8,137 bases of DNA. Origin: Gammaproteobacteria bacterium. Lineage in GTDB: Bacteria; Pseudomonadota; Gammaproteobacteria; UBA12402. The notes under the pieces are model-generated. The model did no database searches. It had not been told where the DNA came from and saw nothing but the letters and a program-made list of their open reading frames with translations. Location: NCBI GenBank assembly GCA_028282395.1, contig JANQHY010000011.1:1-8137 (forward strand), read 5' to 3'. The translations under genes and the position numbers were made by a program. This document shows positions 1-6,060 of this stretch, piece after piece; within the stretch, counting starts at the first letter, position 1, and each line of letters opens with the position of its first letter.

Positions 1-16
1 AAGAGATGGTGAAAAA

Positions 17-532
17 ATGATTAAAACGGTCTATTATATTCATTGTGATGGTTATCCAGAGGGGGCTGCTGTCTACTTCTGGAATATGCACAATGCACTT
101 GGTAAATCAGTTCCTGCCCCTGATTCCTCGTATCGAGGATATCCTGCGAAATATCCAGGAACATTTGCTGATGTCTTCGCAAAAGCCAATGCTGAATATA
201 CAGAAATTATTGATGATCATTATGGACCTGAAGGAGATACAGAGTATCAATACTCACTAGACCATCTTGGGAATCTCACGGTAGAGTATAGAGAAATTCT
301 TGATGATAGATTCATAGTAATTTTTGAAGGACACTATTGTGAGCTCATCAATAAACATGGAAATAATTCCATTGGCTCTAAAAATAAAGAATGGAAGCTC
401 TATCCTATAGAAAGTAAAAACATTGTCTTTTTTCCAGTCGATAATCGAACTACTTATCTGACTCTAGAGCAAATTAAAGAGTTAATTAGCCCTTTATACG
501 CTAGCTTTGTTAAAAGAAAGTACAAAATTTGA
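17..532 (+). CDS. Small conserved protein of unknown function (DGYPEGAA-type)
   Basis: 171 residues, intact. I recognise the style of a family of short uncharacterised proteins found in bacteria and prophages, but know no function for it. Its marks are an N-terminal beta strand leading into HCDGYPEGAA (residues 9-18), then an FADVFAKANAEYTE helix, then GDTEYQYSL, and a later strand ending in a FEGHYCELIN-like segment. There is no signal peptide or membrane segment, so it is probably cytoplasmic. The start is supported by the purine-rich GAGATGGTG just upstream; the promoter lies outside the window. The gene is followed after 38 bp by a strong terminator, so it is either monocistronic or the last gene of a unit extending to the left. 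Cys at residue 10 stands where a Trp is usual in my recollection of the family. Function unknown; that this is a real gene is fairly certain. Confidence 0.8.
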   Translation: MIKTVYYIHCDGYPEGAAVYFWNMHNALGKSVPAPDSSYRGYPAKYPGTFADVFAKANAEYTEIIDDHYGPEGDTEYQYSLDHLGNLTVEYREILDDRFIVIFEGHYCELINKHGNNSIGSKNKEWKLYPIESKNIVFFPVDNRTTYLTLEQIKELISPLYASFVKRKYKI

Positions 533-570
533 CGGAAAAATTCTTCTGATTCTATTTGTTACTATAGTTT

Positions 571-602
571 AAAAAGCCGTATGCAGATGCATACGGCTTT
601 TT
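571..602 (+). terminator. Intrinsic terminator after the DGYPEGAA gene
   Basis: A perfect 14-bp stem (571-584 pairing with 589-602) closes on an AGAT loop. The GC-rich core is GCCGTATGC/GCATACGGC. The stem is followed by a T run to 603, giving a classic rho-independent terminator for the gene ending at 532. The A tract on the left arm means it could also work on the opposite strand, although no gene there clearly needs it. Confidence 0.9.
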
Positions 603-653
603 TATGCTTGTCGCTAGCTACTGCAATGAATGAAGATAGTTAGTTAAGGCCCA

Positions 654-987
654 ATGAAACCGGGGACAAGGGCAGAGTTAGAGGAAGTGGTGGGCCCAGG
701 ACCGTTTTTCCACTTGCCTTTCCAAAACCCACTATGCTTGTGGTCAGTCTAATAAAAATGGAGATTTTATGATGGTAAAGATAAAGGAAAGAACTATCTT
801 ACTTCACAGCATATTGGATTTGCTAACGAAATAGTTTTCTGAAAAGAATGTAGTAGAGTGTTTTCTAATATCATAAGTAAATTGGATATATTGGTCATTT
901 GGTGCAGCAGGCGCCGACTTAATTGATAAACCTGTTAAGTATGGTGTTTTTGGTCCATGGAGAAAGCAAGTTGGGCTGTCTAGGTAA
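654..987 (+). pseudogene. Degenerate coding remnants on the + strand, product unrecognised
   Basis: Short coding-like pieces lie in successive frames. One begins at 654 (MKPGTRAELEEVVGPG, stop 750-752). A second runs 730-842 and reads YACGQSNKNGDF, then after a one-base frame change near 766 continues FYDGKDKGKNYLTSQHIGFA to a TGA at 840-842. A third (877-987) reads YWSFGAAGADLIDKPVKYG and then VFGPWRKQVG to a TAA at 985-987. Codons in the second and third pieces are rich in first-position G with A/T in third position, like the intact genes here. This suggests one or more former genes broken by stops and frameshifts. I do not recognise the family, and the joins between pieces are inferred. 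The alternative is chance open frames in an intergenic region. Confidence 0.35.
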
Positions 988-1206
988 TTGAGTGGATACT
1001 GCAAGCCCAAGCATACTGAGTGCATTGGTAATATAAGCACAAACCATTAATTTATTTGTTAGAATTGTGGCATTGCCATCTGAAGATGACATTGCAGCTG
1101 TGCTGAAATGAACAAGTCCTGGATCTGTGAATGAGCTTACGCCTGTGGTCAAACAGATACAGACATTGAGTCAAATAAAAACACCAATTGAACCGCCATT
1201 TTTCAT
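919..1206 (-). pseudogene. Possible broken small exported protein on the - strand
   Basis: Reading from an ATG at 1206-1204 to a TAA at 921-919 gives 95 codons broken by a single in-frame TGA at 1173-1171 (codon 12). The N-terminus, MKNGGSIGVFI, stop, LNVCICLTTGVSS, looks like a signal peptide or membrane segment. A second hydrophobic stretch, with MVCAYITNALSMLGLAV near its end, follows a polar SSSDGN segment. An AAGAA purine stretch lies just before the ATG. It overlaps the + strand remnants, and both cannot be right over 919-987. No family was recognised. The pattern is compatible with a dead small membrane protein but could be a chance antisense frame. Confidence 0.2.
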
Positions 1207-1285
1207 GTTATTTCTTAACATATTGATATATAACAATTTTAACTATACTGGCGAAGACAAAGTGACCATTTTGTTGATGAATATA

Positions 1286-1313
1286 TTGACTTATTTGTAA
1301 GATTTGATATAAT
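1286..1313 (+). promoter_or_regulatory. Sigma-70-type promoter with extended -10 for the kinase gene
   Basis: TTGACT (1286-1291) is followed after 16 bp by a perfect TATAAT (1308-1313). The -10 is preceded by TG one base away (TGA-TATAAT), an extended -10. Transcription would start near 1320, giving a leader of about 43 nt that contains the AAAGAGG ribosome binding site (1347-1353, 9 bp before the ATG). It is the best promoter match in the window and indicates that the kinase is transcribed on its own. Confidence 0.8.
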
Positions 1314-1362
1314 AAGAGTTTATATATTATTTATTCTAACTTTTCCAAAGAGGTTTCCAAGC

Positions 1363-3660
1363 ATGGCTTATAATGGCAATGTTGATGATATTTTTGCTCA
1401 ATATCAGCAATCATACATTTCAGATTGCTCCGATGAAGATGAGAACATCTACTATTCAGAATTAGAAAACCCACAAGCGCACGAGAACAACTATCCACTG
1501 ATCTCCTGGAAAAAACCATCGACTACATCATCATTTTTGGGCCGGTTTAATCAAGCGTGGCGCCAACCATCAGAAAACGATATAAAAGAGCATAAAAAGA
1601 GGCGTCAAAAGGAAATTGAATACGTTAAATCACAATTTCAAGAGAATAAAAATAGTAACTCACCTGACTATAATATCATTCAAATAAATGATCCAAAACA
1701 TAAAGTAGATGGAAAACCACTACTTCACACCTATGTCTGTACGCGTGACAACGATGGCGAAATCGTTGATATTGTTGCTCTGGCATCTGATAGCGATAGA
1801 ATTAACCATTTGGGCTCAGGTACATATAGTGATATCACTTTCGCACAACTGATCTACATAAATGAAAACTTAGAAAGTAATAACGGCCGAAAAGCGCGAG
1901 TAAAAGCTGGCCACTACTGTGCAATAAAAAAAATTAGATCCTCTAGCGAAGAGGAACAGTATTTAAAAAGTAGAGAAAATAATGAAGTTGATACAGAAGC
2001 GAGAATTCAGAAAAATGTCCGTGTAATGAAATCACAGAAACTTGGTAGTGGTTTCTACACGTTAGTCAACAAACCAAATTCATCAGAGTCCTATTCGCGC
2101 AATCGCGGCCAGTACATGCATACCTACAAACAGGATAGAGAGTATTATATCGTTATTGATAGCGTCGGTAACGATCTACGGAAAGCATTAAAACGAGAAG
2201 AGAAAAAATTAAGCCGCCTAGATAGAATTAACACGGGCTTAAATGTCACGCAATCCATCGAGGAGATGCATAATAAAGGTAATTATCATGGTGATGTTAA
2301 ACCAGAAAACATGCTACGTAAAGCAAAGAACCAATATGAAGAAGACCAAGCTGGCGGTGTAGATACCCCCAACTACTGTGCTATCGATTTTGATAAAACG
2401 ATAGAAGGCGGTCTTGACGACATAAATATACAACCTGGAACACCAGAATATATGCCTCTCCCTATAGGCGCAATAACTCAATTAAATAAAAACAAAACGG
2501 TATATAATGAATTTAACAAAACAAATAGACATGTAGACATCTTTGGACTAGCAAGAATGCTGAGTATACCTGACACATATACGTATTATGACAAGAGAAA
2601 TAGCACATTGAAACAGGAAACAGGCCTCTCCTATGAAAGTATTTTGTCAAAAGAGATCTTACAAGATTTTCCTGATTTGGCTAATTTACTTAACACCCGT
2701 CTAGGTTATTTCACCCAAGAGGTGACAATTGAAAAAATAAATGCGGGGCTCATTACTGCAAAGGTTTTCTATACCAACATAAAAGATATTGTCGATGACT
2801 TTGAAAACAATTTACCTAAAAAGATCTCCTCAAAAATAGACTTCGAAAATCAATTAAAGAACAGTTGTGATAAAGTTGCGGGCTTTAACTTTGATAGTCT
2901 CAACTCTACTCAGATACGTGCTATCCAGCGCGAGATTGATGAAAGATCAAATGTTAAAAATAGCCTACTGTATAATGCTAGAATAGAGAATCGTGGCATA
3001 CTTAAGGCTATTTTTGGTGGAAATAGCGCCGCATGGAATAATCTACAGAAAAATTTACAGAATAAATTTAACGAAAAATTTATTGCTGAGAATATGCTGA
3101 AACTACAAAATGCAATTGATTCGGATAACAACAAGCAAGAACTCGCCACTATAGCTAACCTAATGCTTAACATTGCAGCAGAACTTGAAGCAACAAATAA
3201 TTACTATGATCATCTTGATGCACAACAAATACTCAAAGACCTCAACTATGTTTGCAATAAATCCCCAACAGACAACAAATCTGGCCAATTAAGAGCAATA
3301 ATTTCACAGAAGCATAGAGTATACCACCAACGTAAGCTATTAAACGAAAAAACTATTAACAAAGCAGTTAAAGAAGCTAAAAAACCTTCTAAAAAGCAAG
3401 AAAAAATTATCTCAGGAAATGGTGCAAGCAACAACTCGCTAAGCTCCACGGCTAAATCTATAAATAAAATGATGAATAATACTAATGCTGCAACTAATAC
3501 AAGCAGTAATGATAGTGTTGTACCCCAATCAACCCATAATATTCATAAGCATCACTCAACAAAATATGGAAACACTAGCACTAGCTATAATCCTCAATAT
3601 GACGAAAATTGTTACCAAAATAGTTTATTTCATGAATTCATGCAATTGAATTCATTCTAA
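1363..3660 (+). CDS. Eukaryotic-like Ser/Thr protein kinase with long C-terminal region, candidate secreted effector
   Basis: 765 residues. It should transfer phosphate from ATP to protein Ser/Thr. The kinase domain spans about residues 145-450. Its motifs are: glycine loop GSGTYS (151-156); ATP-anchoring Lys189 in CAIKKI; likely helix-C Glu212; catalytic loop HGDVKPEN (309-316) with Asp311, Lys313 and Asn316; metal-binding Asp342 in DFD, where DFG is usual; GTPEYMP (359-365) in place of APE; and DIFGLA (392-397). All catalytic residues are present, so activity is expected. HGD instead of HRD makes it a non-RD kinase. Residues 1-145 are acidic then basic and polar, with no recognised domain. 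Residues 450-690 are predicted helical and rich in Lys, Glu and Asn, perhaps coiled coil. Residues 690-765 are a Ser/Asn/Thr-rich, probably disordered tail. There is no Sec signal or transmembrane helix. The architecture resembles type IV-secreted kinases of Legionella-like bacteria; secretion is inferred. Gene debris flanks it on both sides. Confidence 0.9.
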   Translation: MAYNGNVDDIFAQYQQSYISDCSDEDENIYYSELENPQAHENNYPLISWKKPSTTSSFLGRFNQAWRQPSENDIKEHKKRRQKEIEYVKSQFQENKNSNSPDYNIIQINDPKHKVDGKPLLHTYVCTRDNDGEIVDIVALASDSDRINHLGSGTYSDITFAQLIYINENLESNNGRKARVKAGHYCAIKKIRSSSEEEQYLKSRENNEVDTEARIQKNVRVMKSQKLGSGFYTLVNKPNSSESYSRNRGQYMHTYKQDREYYIVIDSVGNDLRKALKREEKKLSRLDRINTGLNVTQSIEEMHNKGNYHGDVKPENMLRKAKNQYEEDQAGGVDTPNYCAIDFDKTIEGGLDDINIQPGTPEYMPLPIGAITQLNKNKTVYNEFNKTNRHVDIFGLARMLSIPDTYTYYDKRNSTLKQETGLSYESILSKEILQDFPDLANLLNTRLGYFTQEVTIEKINAGLITAKVFYTNIKDIVDDFENNLPKKISSKIDFENQLKNSCDKVAGFNFDSLNSTQIRAIQREIDERSNVKNSLLYNARIENRGILKAIFGGNSAAWNNLQKNLQNKFNEKFIAENMLKLQNAIDSDNNKQELATIANLMLNIAAELEATNNYYDHLDAQQILKDLNYVCNKSPTDNKSGQLRAIISQKHRVYHQRKLLNEKTINKAVKEAKKPSKKQEKIISGNGASNNSLSSTAKSINKMMNNTNAATNTSSNDSVVPQSTHNIHKHHSTKYGNTSTSYNPQYDENCYQNSLFHEFMQLNSF

Positions 3661-3767
3661 TCACAACTATCAATTAGCAATCTCTTTCACCCAATGTCTT
3701 TCCAACCTATTCAGAAATTCAGCACTATACTATGATTTCTATTAACTATCTAAATATAGATAGCTTT

Positions 3768-4009
3768 ATGCTGACAGGTGCTCAACTAATTGTGAAATAT
3801 TTAGAGCAAGCTGGAGGTAAATATACTTTTTGGCATCCCCGGCGCCAACGTCGATGCGGCATTCAATGCGCTAGTAGATTCATCGATTCACTATAATTCT
3901 CTGTTGTCATGAACACAATACCACCTTTATAACTGCTGCCTACAGCAGCATAACCGGCAATCCGAGTGTGTCATTCCAAAAGTTAAGTCATCCTATCGTT
4001 GATAGATAG
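3768..4009 (+). pseudogene. Acetolactate-synthase-type ThDP enzyme, N-terminal remnant with two frameshifts
   Basis: Three consecutive pieces in frames 0, +1 and +2 join into the start of a thiamine-diphosphate-dependent enzyme. From ATG 3768 it reads MLTGAQLIVKYLEQAGGKYTF. After an extra base near 3831 comes GIPGANVDAAFNALVDSS (from 3832). After a second shift near 3907 comes HEHNTTFITAAYSSITGNPS (from 3908), ending at TAG 4007-4009. This matches the family pattern of an N-terminal GA..IV..L...GV...FG.PG, a following (R)HE motif whose Glu activates the cofactor, and AAY....GKP. Recognisable homology ends about 75 residues in; a working enzyme has roughly 550. The VTSGPG segment expected next is absent, so the gene is both frameshifted and truncated. 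It would have made acetolactate or a related product from pyruvate. It is clearly non-functional. Confidence 0.8.
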
Positions 4010-4203
4010 CGGTAGAACGGAGAAGCTTTGGAGAGAATAGCGATAAAGGAAATACGTAGCGAAATCTTCTTTGTAACGGGAACAATAACAGCACTGTCTT
4101 TGACAAACCTGTTCAATGACTATTAAAGCCTGGAGAATCATTAATAAAGAAAATTACTCTTAATCAGCAATAGATAGACAGCCCTTTACATTAAATATTT
4201 ACA
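4010..4203. other. Gene-free stretch with possible further decayed coding sequence
   Basis: No intact gene, terminator or RNA was seen. One + strand frame (about 4078-4173) reads NGNNNSTVFDKPVQ, a stop at 4117-4119, then LLKPGESLIKKITLNQQ to TAG 4171-4173. The LKPGES...ITL part has the feel of an Ig-like beta-sandwich strand pair rather than of acetolactate synthase, so it may come from a different dead gene. It is too short to assign. Confidence 0.25.
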
Positions 4204-4545
4204 CTAGAGAGTATAATCAAGTAGCTGAGTTAACGGCGCCATCTCTTGAGGGTTTTGGATGTCATAGATATCCAATAATTTACCCCTAAACCATACTTCA
4301 TACTCCTGCTGCGACTGGTCAAACTCCTTTAGCATCTCCTCAAAATTCTCACCGACTTCATGATAAACAAATAAATAGTCACGACCAGCAATACTCTTAT
4401 GCCAGGTACGCGTGCAATAAATTCCATAACGTGACAACATAGCATGATATTCATCTTTTCGATCAATCGTACTCTCTTTAACAAATCCTTTGTACGCCTC
4501 AAGTGAATTCTCTTTAAGTGGAATACATAGCAACAAGGTTTTCAT
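4204..4545 (-). CDS. Small DUF6176-like protein
   Basis: 113 residues starting MKTLLLCIPLKENS. This ATG (4545-4543) is preferred over an upstream ATG at 4683, because GGAGG (4559-4555) stands 9 bp before it and the longer version would add an unlikely hydrophobic leader running through the divergent promoter. The sequence resembles the DUF6176 family of small alpha/beta proteins. It has the opening strand CIPLK, a helix with RKDEYHAMLSRYGI, a W...GRDYLFVYHEV strand, and YEVWFRGKLLDIYDI near the end; length about 110 also fits. The family has no established function that I know of. It is probably cytoplasmic, with no signal peptide. It diverges from the ligase gene across 112 bp and probably shares control elements with it. 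Confidence 0.8.
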   Translation of the reverse strand: MKTLLLCIPLKENSLEAYKGFVKESTIDRKDEYHAMLSRYGIYCTRTWHKSIAGRDYLFVYHEVGENFEEMLKEFDQSQQEYEVWFRGKLLDIYDIQNPQEMAPLTQLLDYTL

Positions 4546-4609
4546 TCCTCTATACCTCCAGAAAAAATTGACAATAACTATCAATAGGTTAAATTTTTCG
4601 CCTCCAATA

Positions 4610-4641
4610 TATGCTACAATTAAAATAGAGCGTGTAGCATA
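4610..4641. repeat. 9-bp inverted repeat, candidate operator
   Basis: TATGCTACA (4610-4618) and its exact complement TGTAGCATA (4633-4641) are separated by 14 bp, so their centres are 23 bp apart, about two helical turns. The left arm overlaps the extended -10 of the ligase gene and the right arm ends 4 bp before its GAGGAG ribosome binding site. A dimeric repressor bound here would block transcription. As RNA the arms could also pair and sit beside the ribosome binding site. No regulator gene for it was seen in the window. Confidence 0.5.
4612..4620 (+). promoter_or_regulatory. Extended -10 promoter element for the ligase gene
   Basis: TGC-TACAAT (4612-4620) is an extended -10 with five of six consensus bases. 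No good -35 lies at the right distance, which is tolerated by extended -10 promoters. Transcription would begin near 4627, about 30 nt before the ATG at 4658. A TTGACA at 4568-4573 with TAAATT 16 bp downstream (4590-4595) could be a second, upstream start. Confidence 0.5.
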
Positions 4642-4657
4642 AGTTGAGGAGCAGACA

Positions 4658-6037
4658 ATGGCTAACTTAACTGAAAAAATCACTAATGAACTCTATGAAC
4701 AGAATACCCGCTATCAAATCCAGTATCAGTGGAACCATGAACAGATTCAGCTACATCAGCAGTCTGCCTTAAGAGCGCTACTACACCACTGTTATAATCA
4801 CTCACCCTGGTACCGCCACCATCTACAACAGATCGATATCGATAATTTCTCCGTCGCTGAGCTACACCAGCTTCCGGTATTAACCAAAACAGAATTAATG
4901 GATAATTGGGATGACATCGTCACAGATAAATCGTTACGCTTAAAAGATGTCCTAACATGGTTTGATAATGCTGATTTCTCCACCCCGCTTAGAGAGCACT
5001 ATCTATCTTGGTTTACCGGCGGCACATCTGGAAAAAAAGGTATCGTCGTGTGGTCAATACGCGATTTTACCCGTTATATTAGCCATGTTTATCGACCTAC
5101 ACTTTATGCTATTACAGAAAAAAATGGCGTGGAGAACCTGCGCTTGGCCACGATTGTGTCACGCCACCCAGTACATATGAGTTACCTATTATGGGTAGTA
5201 CCATTTCTACCGCAGGTGACATACAAACGTCTCGATATTAATAGTGACGTTGCTTATTTAGCTGAACAGCTTGTTAACTATCAGCCTAGCGATATTGTTG
5301 CTTTCCCCTCAGCACTTGCCATGGTCGCTAGATATTGCAAATTCCACCACCTTAACATTCACCCACAACGGATTATTCTAACAGCAGAGCCAGTAATAGA
5401 TGAAGATATCGCTATAATTAAGGAAACTTTCAGTGATGCGACCATCGCAAATTTTTATGGTGCAACTGAGGCAGGCCCATTAGCCATTACCTGCCACACC
5501 GGCTCACATCAGCATCTCTGTGCAGATGCCACCTTAATGGAGCCTGTAGATGGTCAGCAGCAAGCGGTAATGGCCAACTGTCTATCTGATGATCTCTATG
5601 TTACCAATTTAATAAATTATACTCTGCCACTTATACGCTATCAGACTGGTGATAAAATTGAAATTAGTGATAAAACTTGTGATTGCGGCATAAATTATCC
5701 AATCCTAGCAAAAATTGAAGGGAGAAAATCCCCCATTTTCTATTATGGCAATATTGCTGTACCAACAAAAAATATCTACTCTATGCTTACTGCTCACCCA
5801 CACATTCTCTCTTTACAAGGAAAGCAGATTGAAAATGGCATTGCCATTCAACTTCAGACAATTCAATCTATCGATTTAGCTCAATTAAAAGCTGAGCTAG
5901 AAAAATATTTTATTAATCGTGGCTTAACTTCACCAGTAATTACACTTTCGACAGAGTTTGGCGTAAACGATCGACGCCACATGGAATCAAGCAAACTAAA
6001 TTATTTTATTGCCATTTCAAATAAATACAAAGGCTAA
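4658..6037 (+). CDS. PaaK/CapK-type adenylate-forming acyl-CoA ligase
   Basis: 459 residues, a usual length for the phenylacetate-CoA ligase / coenzyme F390 synthetase branch of the ANL superfamily. These enzymes activate a carboxylate with ATP to an acyl-adenylate and commonly pass it to CoA. Visible motifs are: an N-terminal NHSPWYR helix region (47-53); the ATP-binding loop TGGTSGKKG (120-128); YGATEAGP (267-274), the adenine-binding motif; LIRYQTGD (325-332) with the ribose-binding Asp332; CDCG (341-344), typical of the PaaK group; EGRK (354-357) at the hinge; and Lys446 in SSKLNYF as candidate catalytic lysine of the mobile C-terminal domain. It looks complete. GAGGAG sits 6 bp before the start. 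The substrate cannot be told from sequence. CapK-like members occur in surface polysaccharide loci, and a glycosyltransferase lies 1.7 kb downstream, so an envelope role is possible. Cytoplasmic. Confidence 0.9.
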   Translation: MANLTEKITNELYEQNTRYQIQYQWNHEQIQLHQQSALRALLHHCYNHSPWYRHHLQQIDIDNFSVAELHQLPVLTKTELMDNWDDIVTDKSLRLKDVLTWFDNADFSTPLREHYLSWFTGGTSGKKGIVVWSIRDFTRYISHVYRPTLYAITEKNGVENLRLATIVSRHPVHMSYLLWVVPFLPQVTYKRLDINSDVAYLAEQLVNYQPSDIVAFPSALAMVARYCKFHHLNIHPQRIILTAEPVIDEDIAIIKETFSDATIANFYGATEAGPLAITCHTGSHQHLCADATLMEPVDGQQQAVMANCLSDDLYVTNLINYTLPLIRYQTGDKIEISDKTCDCGINYPILAKIEGRKSPIFYYGNIAVPTKNIYSMLTAHPHILSLQGKQIENGIAIQLQTIQSIDLAQLKAELEKYFINRGLTSPVITLSTEFGVNDRRHMESSKLNYFIAISNKYKG

Positions 6038-6060
6038 ATCTTCCTATCTATTCACCAATA

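Noticed and set aside
2910..3449. Minus-strand open frames inside the kinase gene
   Set aside because: They are hydrophobic antisense shadows of Lys/Asn-rich codons; the + strand frame is long, motif-bearing and preceded by a promoter and ribosome binding site.
3746..3763. Hairpin CTATCTA-AATA-TAGATAG after the kinase gene, considered as its terminator
   Set aside because: The stem is only 7 bp and AT-rich, with no T run after it, and it lies directly before the ATG of the acetolactate-synthase remnant.
4546..4683. Longer minus-strand start (ATG at 4683) for the DUF6176-like gene, adding 46 residues
   Set aside because: The extension runs antisense through the divergent promoter and the ligase start, has no family resemblance, and the internal ATG at 4545 has a well-spaced GGAGG.
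4798..5180. Open frames on both strands within the ligase gene
   Set aside because: They overlap the ATP-binding region of a complete, well-recognised enzyme and show no motif or ribosome binding site.
6038..6060. Shared terminator between the convergent ligase and barrel genes
   Set aside because: The 23-bp gap contains no inverted repeat or T run.
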